A DNA stretch of 64,000 nucleotides. Origin: Imhoffiella purpurea (GTDB lineage Bacteria; Pseudomonadota; Gammaproteobacteria; Chromatiales; Chromatiaceae). The DNA is taken from assembly GCF_000585215.1 (NCBI RefSeq), contig NZ_AONC01000006.1, positions 24,344-88,343 on the forward strand. Direction: 5' to 3'. Positions 53,183-62,210 of the stretch are shown here, one piece after another. The notes beneath the pieces were generated by a model that was not told the DNA's origin, made no database searches, and saw nothing but the letters and a program-made list of their open reading frames with translations. The position numbers and the translations under genes are program-made. How positions within the stretch are numbered: the first letter of the stretch is position 1; every line of letters starts with the position of its first letter.

Positions 53183-54655
53183 ATGACACGACCCACCAGA
53201 TCCGCCCGCAACAGCGAGGCGGCTTCCTGCACCCCCGAGGCCATCGCCGCCTCTCCGCTCGCCCGCTATCGCGATCTGATCGACGACTGGGACGCCTTCG
53301 CCGCCGCCCTGGGGCGCCCGCTGCCGACCTGCGTCTGGGCCAACCCCAGCCGGATCTCCCGAGACGAACTTGCACTCCTGATCGCCGAGGACGGATTAGC
53401 GTCCTCGCCCCAGCCCGGCCTGCCGCAGGCCCTGTCGCTGGCGCCCGGTGTGCGCACCGGACAACGCTGGTGGTACTGCGCCGGTCTGGCGCATGCCCAG
53501 GAGTCGGTGTCGCAGCTACCGGCGCAGCTGCTCGACCTTGAGCCCGGTCAGCGGGTGCTCGACATGTGCGCGGCGCCCGGTGGCAAGACGGCCCAGATCG
53601 CCTTCGCGCTCGGCAATCGCGGCACGGTCGTGGCCAACGACATCTCCTACATGCGCATCAAGGCGCTGCAGGGCAATCTGGACCGCCTGGGCCTGGTCAA
53701 CGTCACTACCACCTGCCGCGACGCCTCCAACTGGCCGACGGCGAGCGGCCAGTTCGATCGCATCCTGGTCGACGCACCCTGTTCCAGCGAGGGAACCCTG
53801 AGACGCAATCCCTCGCTGCTCGCCCGGCTCGATCCGGCGAACGCCCAGCGGCTCGGGCCGCGCCAGCGGCTGCTGCTGCGCAAGGCGGTGCATCGTTGCC
53901 GGCCGGGCGGGCGGGTCGTCTATTCGACCTGCACCTTCTCGCCCGAAGAGAACGAGCTGGTCGTGGCCGACATCCTGGCCGAATTTCCCGGGACCTTGCG
54001 TCTGCTCCAGGTCTCGTTGCCGGGCTGGGAGACAAGCCCCGGCGTCACCCATTGGGACGGGCGCGATCTGGCGCCCGAACTGGCGCGCAGTCTGAGGTTC
54101 TGGCCGCATCGCAACGACAGCGGCGGATTCTTCATCGCCGTCCTGGAGAAGGATGCCTCCGCGCCCGCCGAGCCCGAGCCTGAACCGGCCCCGCTCGACG
54201 ACGCCGACGGCGCCGAATGGCTTGAGGGCTTGAGGTCCAAATACGGACTGCCCGACGACTACTGGTCGGGCTATCGGGTCAACCGCCAGACCCGTCGCGG
54301 TCTGCACCTGATGGCGGCCGACCATGCGCCCCCGGCCCAGCCCCCGGCGGCCGGCAGCGGGCTCTTCTTCCATCGCACCAATGCCCGTCCGCCCAAGCCG
54401 ACCACGGGCGGGGCCATGCTGTTCGGGCGAGACGTCGCGCAATTCGCGCTCGACCTTTCCGAGTCGCAGCGCGACGCCTATCTGCGTCGTGAAACTTTCG
54501 CCCCGACGCCGGATCAATGGGAGCAGTGCACCCCGGGTCAGGCGGTCGCCCGCTATCGCGGCCATGTTCTGGGGATCGCGGTCCTGCACCCCTCGGGCGT
54601 GATCGAGAGCCAGTTTCCGAGCCGCTGGAGCGCCAGCATGGCCGGGGCGGACTGA
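53183..54655 (+). CDS. RsmF/NSUN-type tRNA or rRNA cytosine-5 methyltransferase
   Basis: A 490-residue m5C methyltransferase. The SAM-binding motif is VLDMCAAPGGKTAQIAFALG. DAPCSSEGTLRRNPSL holds the motif IV Cys, and VVYSTCTFSPEENELVV the motif VI Cys; family members use one Cys as nucleophile and the other for release. WPHRNDSGGFFIAVLEK closes the domain. The C-terminal about 130 residues look like the RsmF/YebU tail, including a PUA-like GHVLGIAVLHPSGVIES. An acidic Pro-rich linker lies around residue 335. Target could be 16S rRNA C1407 as in RsmF; the sequence alone does not prove it. I chose the ATG at 53183 just after the repeat element. Confidence 0.88.
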   Translation: MTRPTRSARNSEAASCTPEAIAASPLARYRDLIDDWDAFAAALGRPLPTCVWANPSRISRDELALLIAEDGLASSPQPGLPQALSLAPGVRTGQRWWYCAGLAHAQESVSQLPAQLLDLEPGQRVLDMCAAPGGKTAQIAFALGNRGTVVANDISYMRIKALQGNLDRLGLVNVTTTCRDASNWPTASGQFDRILVDAPCSSEGTLRRNPSLLARLDPANAQRLGPRQRLLLRKAVHRCRPGGRVVYSTCTFSPEENELVVADILAEFPGTLRLLQVSLPGWETSPGVTHWDGRDLAPELARSLRFWPHRNDSGGFFIAVLEKDASAPAEPEPEPAPLDDADGAEWLEGLRSKYGLPDDYWSGYRVNRQTRRGLHLMAADHAPPAQPPAAGSGLFFHRTNARPPKPTTGGAMLFGRDVAQFALDLSESQRDAYLRRETFAPTPDQWEQCTPGQAVARYRGHVLGIAVLHPSGVIESQFPSRWSASMAGAD

Positions 54656-54715
54656 GGTCGGCGGGCCGCTCCAATCGCTCGCACCGGGTCCTGTTGGCCC
54701 ATATGGAGGTCGAAG

Positions 54716-55402
54716 ATGTCACGGGTCTATCCAATGCGTGTGTCGCTGCTTCTATCCTTGCTCGGCGTCCTGACGTCCGCCGTCCAGGCCCAGACCGCCG
54801 AGATGCGCCCCGAGCCCAGGGCGCTCGAGACGATGCGCTCCGAATGGGCGGTCGCTCCGCCGGGAGCCAGCATGCCCGAGGGGAGCCGCATCCCGGAGGA
54901 CGCGGTCCTTCCCGAGGGCACCGTGCTCCAGGAGGGCGTGACGCTGCCGCCGGGTACCATCCTGCCGGGCGGGGCCATTCTGCCCAAGACCGCCGCACCC
55001 GTCGTCGGAGAGGACACTGGCTCCATGCCGGCCCAAGCTCTGCCGCCGAGCGTCCCCGCCGCGCCCGAGGAAGGGGAGGTCGCCGGCGGCGTTCCCTATG
55101 TCAGCGGCGGTATCGGGGCCTCCGGGCGCGAGGAGATGCGGGAGATCCGGTCCAAGTTCAATCTGCGGCTGCTATTCGCGGTGCAGGGGTCCGGGGAGTA
55201 TCTGGCCGACGTCAAGGTGCGGATCGAGGATGCGGCGGGGCCGACCCTCCTGACCGCCGTATCTCAAGGACCCTGGTTCTACGCGAGCCTCGCCCCCGGG
55301 AATTATCGTTTGACGGTCGAGAACGACGGAAACGTCCAGACGCGCGACGTGACCGTGCCCTCCACCGGGGCGACGGATCAGTCCTTCTACTGGTCGCCCT
55401 GA
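54716..55402 (+). CDS. Secreted protein with seven hexapeptide repeats and a C-terminal beta domain
   Basis: A 228-residue protein. A signal peptide (about 1-26, ending AVQAQ) is followed at residues about 50-92 by seven six-residue units: ASMPEG, SRIPED, AVLPEG, TVLQEG, VTLPPG, TILPGG, AILPKT. The pattern x-x-(L/I/M)-P-x-G resembles a beta-solenoid or an extended Pro/Gly tether. The C-terminal about 85 residues resemble the carboxypeptidase-regulatory/CNA-B type: DVKVRIEDAAGPTLLTAVSQ, PWFYASLAPGNYRLTVENDG. A likely envelope or secreted protein of unknown role. TGGAGGTCGAAG upstream is a good ribosome binding site. Confidence 0.8.
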   Translation: MSRVYPMRVSLLLSLLGVLTSAVQAQTAEMRPEPRALETMRSEWAVAPPGASMPEGSRIPEDAVLPEGTVLQEGVTLPPGTILPGGAILPKTAAPVVGEDTGSMPAQALPPSVPAAPEEGEVAGGVPYVSGGIGASGREEMREIRSKFNLRLLFAVQGSGEYLADVKVRIEDAAGPTLLTAVSQGPWFYASLAPGNYRLTVENDGNVQTRDVTVPSTGATDQSFYWSP

Positions 55403-55484
55403 GGATTGGGCGTACCGGGCGGTCTGTGGGAACTTCGCCGCCCATCGGGGGATCCATGGAGAGCGATTGACGGCCTTGCCGCGC

Positions 55485-56102
55485 TCAGAGCAGGGCGCGC
55501 ATCACCTTGCGCAGCAATGGCGCCATCGCCTCGCGGTCGAGTTCGGGGTGCGAGATGGCGCGGGCGGCGAGTCCATCGAAGAGCGCCATGAGGATTTCGG
55601 TCTCGGCCTCCATGGATTCGCTGGACGATTGCTCCGCGTGCTCGCTGGCGCGTGACAGCCGAGCCTTCTGGAACACCTTGACGAGATGCCCCCGCTTGAT
55701 GCGGTCCGCTTCCATCAGGATGGAGGCCACGTCCGGGTTGCGTGCCGCCTCGGCGTAGATCTCCATTTCGAGGGCGGCATACTCGCGCTCGGTCTTCTCG
55801 CGCAGCCCGATGTCGACGCGGTCGAGCAGCGCCTGGAAGACATCCTCGGCGCTCTCGAAATGCCGTGCCATCTCCTGAGCGCACTCGAGGCGACGCTCGA
55901 TCAGGGCGGCGATGATCGTCTCCTTGTTGGCGAAGAAATGATAGATGTGCCCGGAACTCATCCCCGCCTCCTTGGAGAGTCTGGCGATGCTGGTGCCATG
56001 GAATCCCTCCCGCGCGAAGCATTCGGCCGCGGCGTCCAGGATCTGTTGTCTTCTGGCCTCGCAGCGTGGCAGGGCTGGGTCTAGCGAGCTTGGCATCTGC
56101 AT
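55485..56102 (-). CDS. TetR-family repressor of the RND pump
   Basis: A 205-residue regulator. The N-terminal helix-turn-helix (about 20-65) reads RRQQILDAAAECFAREGFHG, TSIARLSKEAGMSSGHIYHF, then FANKETIIAAL, which is classical TetR. The remainder is the helical ligand-binding domain. It is divergent from the RND adaptor gene, and the 36-bp perfect palindrome between them is the likely operator for both. Two ATG codons (56102 and 56096) are possible. A further in-frame ATG at 56174 gives an Arg/Ser lead and is less likely. By analogy with AcrR, TtgR and similar regulators it should represses the pump and release on binding a drug or signal. Confidence 0.93.
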   Translation of the reverse strand: MQMPSSLDPALPRCEARRQQILDAAAECFAREGFHGTSIARLSKEAGMSSGHIYHFFANKETIIAALIERRLECAQEMARHFESAEDVFQALLDRVDIGLREKTEREYAALEMEIYAEAARNPDVASILMEADRIKRGHLVKVFQKARLSRASEHAEQSSSESMEAETEILMALFDGLAARAISHPELDREAMAPLLRKVMRALL

Positions 56103-56181
56103 CCTCCGGATCTTGGTGTCGGTGCGGCCCGTGCTGGAGACCGCATCCCGTGACGGGCATCGATCGATTCGCATTTCAGGG

Positions 56182-56210
56182 TTGACGCATCGATTCCAGC
56201 CAACTAGATT
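56182..56210 (+). promoter_or_regulatory. Sigma-70 promoter of the RND operon
   Basis: TTGACG at 56182-56187 and TAGATT at 56205-56210 are spaced by 17 bases, a near-ideal sigma-70 promoter. The -10 box overlaps the left end of the palindromic operator, so repressor binding would block RNA polymerase. Predicted transcription starts near 56217. Confidence 0.75.
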
Positions 56211-56241
56211 GAACGTTCATTCTAGAATGAACGTTCAATCT
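56206..56241. promoter_or_regulatory. 36-bp perfect palindromic operator with two copies of TGAACGTTCA
   Basis: The 36 bases are a perfect palindrome centred between 56223 and 56224 on TCTAGA. Each half holds the ten-base palindrome TGAACGTTCA (56210-56219 and 56228-56237), with centres 18 bases apart. This fits two TetR-family dimers side by side, as in QacR or TtgR operators. It overlaps the -10 box of the pump promoter. Confidence 0.85.
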
Positions 56242-56265
56242 CTAAAAGACCAGACCGAGGTGATC

Positions 56266-57441
56266 ATGAAGTCCGACATCCATCAGCCAGCGGGGATCCT
56301 GTCGATCACGCTCGCGGCATCGCTCTTCCTGGTCGGCTGCGGTCCAGAGAGTCATGCGGCCGGTCCCCCGGGGGGCGGTGGCACGCCCGAGGTCGGGGTG
56401 GTGCGCGTCGAGGCGCGGCCGGCGGTGCTGACCACCGAACTGCCGGGGCGCACCATGCCCTATCAGATCGCCGAGGTGCGTCCCCAGGTCGGCGGCATCA
56501 TCCAGGAGCGCAAGTTCCGCGAGGGCGGCCAGATCCAGGCCGGCGAGGTGCTCTATCAGATCGATCCGGCCGTCTATCAGGCGACCTACGACAGCGCCAA
56601 GGCGTCTCTGGCGCGCTCGCAGGCGACCCTGGAACGGGCTCGGCTTAAGGCCGACCGCTACGCCAATCTGCTCAAGGCCAACGCCGTGAGCCAGGAGGAC
56701 TCCGACGACGCCGAGGCTGCGCTCAAGGAGGCGATCGCCAGTGTCGCGGTCGATAAGGCGGATCTGGTCAGCGCCCGCATCAATCTGGACTATACCCGCG
56801 TGACCTCGCCCATCGACGGCCGGATCGGGCGCTCGGCCGTGACCCAGGGTGCACTGGTGACGGCCTATCAGGATCTGGCCCTGGCGACCGTCCAGCAGCT
56901 CGACCCCATCTATGTCGACCTGACCCAGTCCAGCGCCCAGCTGCTGCGTCTGCGCAGGGCACTGGAGGACGGTCGCCTGCAGCGCCCGGACGGGGATCAG
57001 CCCAAGGTGACCCTGATCCTGGAGGACGGTTCGACCTATCCGCTCGCCGGCCATCTGGAATTCGCCGAGGTCACGGTCGATCAGGGGACCGGTGCCGTGA
57101 CCATGCGCGCGACCTTCCCCAATCCGGAGCACCTGCTGCTGCCCGGCATGTTCGTGCGCGCCAAGGTGGAGGAGGGCGTGCGTCCGGACGCCATCCTGGT
57201 GCCCCAACAGGGCGTGCAGCGCAATCGCCGCGGCGAGCCGACCGCGCTGGTGCTGGCCGAGGACGGGACCGTCGAACAGCGCGAGCTGGAGACCAACCGC
57301 GCCATGGGCAGCCGCTGGCTGATCGACTCTGGCCTGGAGCCCGGCGACCGTCTGATCGTCGACGGCGTTCAGATGGTGCGGCCCGGCGCCAAGGCCAAGG
57401 CCGTGGATCGCACCGACGAGCCGCAGTTCGCCGCACACTGA
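56266..57441 (+). CDS. RND efflux periplasmic adaptor (membrane fusion lipoprotein)
   Basis: A 391-residue adaptor of the AcrA/MexA type. The N-terminus has a lipoprotein signal, SLFLVGCGPES, with Cys at about residue 25. The lipoyl and barrel domains show LPGRTMPYQIAEVRPQVGGI, QAGEVLYQIDPAVYQATYDS and INLDYTRVTSPIDGRIGRSA. The alpha-hairpin lies between (about 100-170). The ATG at 56266 has GAGGTGA upstream; an earlier in-frame ATG at 56227 falls inside the operator and is less likely. It links the RND pump to an outer-membrane channel, whose gene is not in this window. Confidence 0.93.
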   Translation: MKSDIHQPAGILSITLAASLFLVGCGPESHAAGPPGGGGTPEVGVVRVEARPAVLTTELPGRTMPYQIAEVRPQVGGIIQERKFREGGQIQAGEVLYQIDPAVYQATYDSAKASLARSQATLERARLKADRYANLLKANAVSQEDSDDAEAALKEAIASVAVDKADLVSARINLDYTRVTSPIDGRIGRSAVTQGALVTAYQDLALATVQQLDPIYVDLTQSSAQLLRLRRALEDGRLQRPDGDQPKVTLILEDGSTYPLAGHLEFAEVTVDQGTGAVTMRATFPNPEHLLLPGMFVRAKVEEGVRPDAILVPQQGVQRNRRGEPTALVLAEDGTVEQRELETNRAMGSRWLIDSGLEPGDRLIVDGVQMVRPGAKAKAVDRTDEPQFAAH

Positions 57442-57535
57442 ATAGCCGCCAGCTACCAGCTATGTGGATCTGGTCGCGCATCAGGTGACAGCCCATAGCT
57501 GGCCGCTGGTCGCTGGAGGCTGAAAGCTCAATCGA
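57442..57535. repeat. CAGC/GCTGG-rich intergenic repeat
   Basis: Between adaptor and pump genes lie the words GCCAGCTACCAGCTA and, inverted further on, ATAGCTGGCCGCTGGTCGCTGG. Together they can fold into a loose hairpin. Composition matches the repeat after the CxxC membrane protein near 35.95 kb. It may lower read-through from adaptor to pump or be simple repeat insertion. Confidence 0.5.
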
Positions 57536-57555
57536 CATTCCGAGGAACGCCCTTC

Positions 57556-60500
57556 ATGGCCCGCTTTTTCATCGACCGCCCCGTCTTCGCATGGGTCATC
57601 GCCATCGTCATCATGTTGGCGGGCGTGCTCTCCATCCTGTCGCTGCCGGTGTCCCAGTATCCCGGCATCGCGCCGCCGGCGATCGCCATCACCTCCACCT
57701 ATCCCGGCGCCTCCGCCGAGACCGTGCAGGACTCGGTTACCCAGGTCATCGAGCAGCAGATGAACGGGCTCGACGGTCTGCGCTACATGTCCTCGACCAG
57801 CGAGTCGAACGGCGTCTCCACCATCACCCTGACCTTCAACAACGATGTCGACCCGGACATCGCCCAGATGCAGGTCCAGAACAAGCTTCAGCTGGCCAAC
57901 GCCCTGCTGCCGACCCAGGTGCAGCAGCAGGGGATCCAGGTCGCCAAGTCGGTGCGCAACTTCCTCATGGTGGTGGCCTTCGTCTCGCGCGACGGCAGTC
58001 TCGGCAGCGAGGACCTGGGCGACTATGCAGCCAGTCTGGTCAAGGATCCGGTCAGCCGGGTCCAGGGCGTCGGCGAGATCACATTGTTCGAGTCCCAGTA
58101 CGCCATGCGCATCTGGCTGGATCCGAACCGTCTCAACCAGTACGGCCTCACCCCGGCCGACGTGGCCTCGGCGATCGAGGCCGAGAACGCCCAGGTGTCG
58201 GCCGGTCAGCTCGGCGCCATTCCGGCCGAGGAGGGGCAGCAGCTCACCGCCACGGTGAACGTGCAGAGCCGGCTCAACACGCCCGAGGAATTCGGGGCCA
58301 TCCGGCTCAAGACCAACTCGGACGGCTCGACCGTCCTGCTGCGCGATGTGGCGCGCGTCTCCCTGGGCAGCGAGATCTACGGCAAGACGGCCCGTCACAA
58401 CGGGAGGCCGGCCGCCGGTATGGCGATCCGGCTCGCGACCGGGGCCAATGCCCTGGATACCGCGGATGCGGTCAAGCGCAAGGTCGAGGAACTCTCGGCC
58501 TTCTTCCCTCCGGGCATGGAGGCCGTCTATCCCTACGACACCACGCCCTTCGTGCGCATCTCCATCAGCGAGGTGATCAAGACCCTGTTCGAGGCGGTCA
58601 TCCTGGTGTTCCTGGTGATGTATCTCTTTCTGCAGAACTTCCGCGCCACCCTCATCCCCACCATCGCCGTGCCCGTGGTGTTGCTCGGGACCTTCGGCGT
58701 GCTGGCCGCCTTCGGCTATTCGATCAATACGCTGACGCTCTTCGCCATGGTCCTGGCCATCGGTCTGCTGGTCGACGACGCCATCGTGGTGGTGGAGAAC
58801 GTCGAGCGCGTCATGCGCGAGGACAAGCTGCCGCCCAAGGAGGCCACGCGGCGTTCCATGGACCAGATCACCAGCGCCCTGGTCGGCATCGCCCTGGTGC
58901 TCTCGGCGGTATTCGTCCCCATGGCCTTCTTCAGCGGCTCCACCGGGGTCATCTATCGCCAGTTCTCGGTGACCATCGTCTCGGCCATGCTGCTGTCCGT
59001 GGTCGTGGCCCTGACCCTGAGTCCGGCCCTGACCGCCACCCTGCTCAAGCCGATCCCGCACGGTCCGCGCCGCGGATTCTTCGGCTGGTTCAACCGCAAT
59101 TTCGGCCGCAGCGTCGACCTCTACGGCAATACCGTGGAACGCATCGTGAAATGGCGCTGGCTGTTCATGGGCGTCTATGCCCTTCTGGTGGGCGCCATGG
59201 TCGTCCTGCACGAGCGCATGCCGACCTCCCTGCTTCCCGAGGAGGATCAGGGCATCCTCATCGTCCAGGCGGTCCTGCCCGCCGGCGCCACCCGTGAAAG
59301 GACCCTGGACGTGCTGGCCGAGGTCGAGAAATATTTCAAGGAGAACGAGCAGGAGGCCGTGAAGGAGATGATCACGGTGGCCGGATTCAGCTTCTCCGGT
59401 CAGGGCCAGAACATGGCGATCGGCTTCGTGCGCCTGAAGGACTGGGACGAGCGCGACCGCCGGGATCTGCGGGTCGACGCGATCGCCGGGCGGGCGATGG
59501 GGGCCTTCTCCAAGATCCGCGACGCCCGCGTCTTCGCCTTCGTCCCGCCGGCGGTCATCGAGCTGGGAACCGCCTCCGGCTGGGACGTCCAGCTTCAGGA
59601 CCGGGCCGGTCTGGGGCACGAGGCGCTCATGGAGGCGCGCAACCAGTTCCTGGGCATGGCAATGCAGGATCCCGGACTCATCGCCGTGCGTCCCAACGGC
59701 CGCGACGACGAACCCCAGTATCAGGTCGAGGTGGACCGCACCAAGGCGGGCGCGCTCGGGCTGTCGCTCGACGACATCAACCGCACGCTTTCCATCGCCT
59801 GGGGCAGTTCCTACGTGGACGACTTCGTCCACGAGGGCCGGGTGAAGAAGGTCTACATGCAGGCCGATGCCCCCTATCGCATGCTGCCCGAGGATCTGGA
59901 CGCCTGGTACGTCCGCAACGGGAACGGGGAGATGGTGCCCTTCTCCGCCTTCGCCTCGGCGCACTGGACCTATGGTTCGCCGCGTCTCGAGCGTTACAAC
60001 GGTCTGCCCTCGACCGAGATCCTCGGTCAGGCCGCTCCGGGGCTGAGCTCGGGGACCGCCATGGAAAAGGTGGTCGAGCTGGCCGAGAAGCTGCCGAAGG
60101 GGATCGGGATCGAATGGACCGGTCTGTCCTTCGAGGAGCGCGCGGCGGGCGCCCAGGCGCCGGCCCTCTACGCCCTGTCCGCGCTGGTGGTGTTCCTGGC
60201 CCTGGCGGCGCTCTACGAGAGCTGGTCGGTTCCATTCGCCGTCATGCTGGTGGTGCCCCTGGGCGTGCTCGGCGCCGTGGTCGCCGCGAGCGGGCGCGGA
60301 CTGCCGAGCGACATCTATTTCCAGGTCGGTCTGCTCGCGACCATCGGTCTCTCGGCCAAGAACGCCATCCTCATCGTCGAGTTCGCCAAGACGCTCCAGG
60401 AGCAGGGCGCCGATGCGCTGTCCGCGGCGCTGGAGGCGGCGCGGATGCGAATTCGTCCCATCGTCATGACCTCGCTGGCCTTCGGGTTCGGCGTGCTGCC

Positions 60501-60657
60501 GCTGGCGATCAGCACGGGGGCCGGTGCCGGCGGGCGCAACGCCATCGGTACCGGCGTGCTCGGCGGCGTGGTGGCGGCCAGCATGCTGGGCGTGCTCTTC
60601 GTGCCGCTCTTCTTCGTCCTCATCCGCGGTCGTCTGAAGCCGAAACAGGCGGATTGA
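57556..60657 (+). CDS. RND multidrug efflux transporter, AcrB/MexB (HAE1) type
   Basis: A 1033-residue inner-membrane proton-driven pump. [20 protein letters not shown] is the classical HAE1 start. The first periplasmic block has [20 protein letters not shown] and [20 protein letters not shown]. The proton-relay helix is [20 protein letters not shown], with the Asp-Asp pair. The second half contains [35 protein letters not shown] (relay Lys) and [20 protein letters not shown]. Length and motif order are normal. It likely forms a tripartite pump with the upstream adaptor and a TolC-like channel encoded elsewhere, repressed by the divergent TetR protein. Substrates cannot be predicted. Confidence 0.96.
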   Translation: MARFFIDRPVFAWVIAIVIMLAGVLSILSLPVSQYPGIAPPAIAITSTYPGASAETVQDSVTQVIEQQMNGLDGLRYMSSTSESNGVSTITLTFNNDVDPDIAQMQVQNKLQLANALLPTQVQQQGIQVAKSVRNFLMVVAFVSRDGSLGSEDLGDYAASLVKDPVSRVQGVGEITLFESQYAMRIWLDPNRLNQYGLTPADVASAIEAENAQVSAGQLGAIPAEEGQQLTATVNVQSRLNTPEEFGAIRLKTNSDGSTVLLRDVARVSLGSEIYGKTARHNGRPAAGMAIRLATGANALDTADAVKRKVEELSAFFPPGMEAVYPYDTTPFVRISISEVIKTLFEAVILVFLVMYLFLQNFRATLIPTIAVPVVLLGTFGVLAAFGYSINTLTLFAMVLAIGLLVDDAIVVVENVERVMREDKLPPKEATRRSMDQITSALVGIALVLSAVFVPMAFFSGSTGVIYRQFSVTIVSAMLLSVVVALTLSPALTATLLKPIPHGPRRGFFGWFNRNFGRSVDLYGNTVERIVKWRWLFMGVYALLVGAMVVLHERMPTSLLPEEDQGILIVQAVLPAGATRERTLDVLAEVEKYFKENEQEAVKEMITVAGFSFSGQGQNMAIGFVRLKDWDERDRRDLRVDAIAGRAMGAFSKIRDARVFAFVPPAVIELGTASGWDVQLQDRAGLGHEALMEARNQFLGMAMQDPGLIAVRPNGRDDEPQYQVEVDRTKAGALGLSLDDINRTLSIAWGSSYVDDFVHEGRVKKVYMQADAPYRMLPEDLDAWYVRNGNGEMVPFSAFASAHWTYGSPRLERYNGLPSTEILGQAAPGLSSGTAMEKVVELAEKLPKGIGIEWTGLSFEERAAGAQAPALYALSALVVFLALAALYESWSVPFAVMLVVPLGVLGAVVAASGRGLPSDIYFQVGLLATIGLSAKNAILIVEFAKTLQEQGADALSAALEAARMRIRPIVMTSLAFGFGVLPLAISTGAGAGGRNAIGTGVLGGVVAASMLGVLFVPLFFVLIRGRLKPKQAD

Positions 60658-60723
60658 TCGCGACATGTCCGGAATCGGTCGAGGAGGCCGATCCGGGCAT
60701 GGCCTTCGCCGGGCTTCCGGGAC

Positions 60724-61308
60724 TCAGTCGTCCGGCATGCGCGCCTGAAGCTGGTGCCTCTGCAGCATATAGACGTGGCGGATCAGCGCCTCGCGATCGG
60801 CATCGCGCAGATGGCTGAAATCCAGGGCCACTTCGCCGCTGGGGCTGTTCGCGTCGTTGCGCACGACGCGTCCGAGCGCCTCGACACGGCATGGGCCGGG
60901 GAAGAGCGTCATCTTGACGTCCACCAGGGATCCGATCGGGTAGCTGCCGTCGATGGTCAGGCTGATGCCCTGCGCGCTGATGTTCGCCAAGTGCGAGGCG
61001 GCGGTCGGGAAGTCGTCCCTGCCGTCGATCGCCAGTGCGAGCATGTCGATCTGGCGCTCGAGGGTGCGCACGTAGGCGGCGACGGTGGGAAACTTGTTTT
61101 CGAGGCTGCGCTGCTGAGGCAGATGCTGGTAGCGCATCCCGCGCAGCTCGTTCAGGAGGCCGGCGCATCTGCTGTCATTCTCGAAGGCATCGATGGCCGC
61201 TTGCTCGTCGGCCGCGGCGATCGGCGTGAGCTTGATTCCGATTTCGTCCTGGATGCGGTAAAACCGCCGCCGTTCCTGATCCTGGCTGGTAGGGGAGGTG
61301 TCGGTCAT
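60724..61308 (-). CDS. PilZ-domain protein in the sodium-motor operon
   Basis: A 194-residue protein. The N-terminal segment starts with RRRFYRIQDEIGI, giving an R-x-x-x-R motif as in c-di-GMP-binding PilZ proteins. A helical middle (about 35-105) precedes the beta-barrel with ASHLANISAQGISLTI, matching the (D/N)-x-S-x-x-G motif, and EALGRVVRNDANSPSGEVAL. The ATG at 61308 overlaps the pomB stop as ATGA. Position suggests that it brakes or tunes the stator in response to c-di-GMP, as YcgR and related proteins do. Confidence 0.85.
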   Translation of the reverse strand: MTDTSPTSQDQERRRFYRIQDEIGIKLTPIAAADEQAAIDAFENDSRCAGLLNELRGMRYQHLPQQRSLENKFPTVAAYVRTLERQIDMLALAIDGRDDFPTAASHLANISAQGISLTIDGSYPIGSLVDVKMTLFPGPCRVEALGRVVRNDANSPSGEVALDFSHLRDADREALIRHVYMLQRHQLQARMPDD

Positions 61309-62177
61309 GGGTTGGCCTTCGTCGGTGAGCTCAGGTCCAGGCCGGAGATGTCCTCGAGCGCTTCCCGGGCGCTGGCATCGCCGAGCACGATGATCTCCAC
61401 CCGTCGATTCTGCGCCCGGCCTTCGGCGCTGTCGTTGGATGCCAGCGGCTTGTTCTCGCCGTAGGCGCGGATCTCGACGCGCTGCGGATCGATCTGGTCG
61501 TCTCGGGTCATGGTGTCGGCCACGGCGGCGGCGCGCGCGGCCGAGAGGACCCAGTTCGAGGGGAATTCCGCGCTCTGGATGGGGATGTTGTCCGTGTGTC
61601 CGGCGACCATGATCTTGCCCTCGACCTGATCGAGCGCCTCGCCGATCTTCTCCAGCATCCGTCTGAAGTCCGGCGAGATGCGGGCCGAGGCCGATTCGAA
61701 GGAGCCCTTCTCCTGGATGCGGATGATCACCAAGTCCTCGATGGTCGAGACCTCCAGCAGCCCCTCGGAGATCTCCTGCTTCAGCATCTCGCGGATTTCC
61801 TCGGCCTTTTTCTCCGCATCTTCCCGCGCCTCTGCCTCCGTGGTCGCCTGCCCCTCGATCTGGAGATACTGCCGCATCTCGTCCATGGTCTGCTGACGCA
61901 CCTCGTTGACCAGGGTGGGCTGGGGCTGCGCGGGGGAGAACTCCTGGGCGATGATGCTGGTGCCGGTCGGGATGTCGGACACCTTGACCTCGCGCTGGAC
62001 GCCGAATGCCGCCTTCATCGAGCCGGCGATCTGCTTGTATTTCAGCACGTCCATCTCCGAGAAGGACAGCAGCAGCACGAAGAAGCACATCATCAGCGAC
62101 ATGAGGTCGGCGAAGGTGGCCATCCATTCGGGTGCGCCGGCCGGCGGATCTGGGCATTCGCATTCGGTCTCTTCCAT
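61305..62177 (-). CDS. pomB: Flagellar motor stator protein PomB/MotB
   Basis: A 290-residue stator subunit. The N-terminal Cys/Pro-rich ECECPDPPAGAPEW, then MATFADLMSLMMCFFVLLLS, has the ion-binding Asp24 as in Vibrio PomB. The CxCP type lead and Asp position point to the Na+ branch. A plug/linker rich in charged residues (about 60-140) follows. The OmpA-like peptidoglycan-binding domain has VAGHTDNIPIQSAEFPSNWV, LSAARAAAV and YGENKPLASNDSAEGRAQNR, then RVEI. It follows pomA by 33 bases. Confidence 0.94.
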   Translation of the reverse strand: MEETECECPDPPAGAPEWMATFADLMSLMMCFFVLLLSFSEMDVLKYKQIAGSMKAAFGVQREVKVSDIPTGTSIIAQEFSPAQPQPTLVNEVRQQTMDEMRQYLQIEGQATTEAEAREDAEKKAEEIREMLKQEISEGLLEVSTIEDLVIIRIQEKGSFESASARISPDFRRMLEKIGEALDQVEGKIMVAGHTDNIPIQSAEFPSNWVLSAARAAAVADTMTRDDQIDPQRVEIRAYGENKPLASNDSAEGRAQNRRVEIIVLGDASAREALEDISGLDLSSPTKANP

Positions 62178-62210
62178 CGGATGGCTCCGCCTGGGTTCGT
62201 GTGTGTCGGA

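Noticed and set aside
57481..60666. Open frame of 1061 codons on the minus strand opposite the RND pump
   Set aside because: His/Gly/Asp/Arg-rich shadow of a clearly recognised AcrB-type gene; no motifs of its own.
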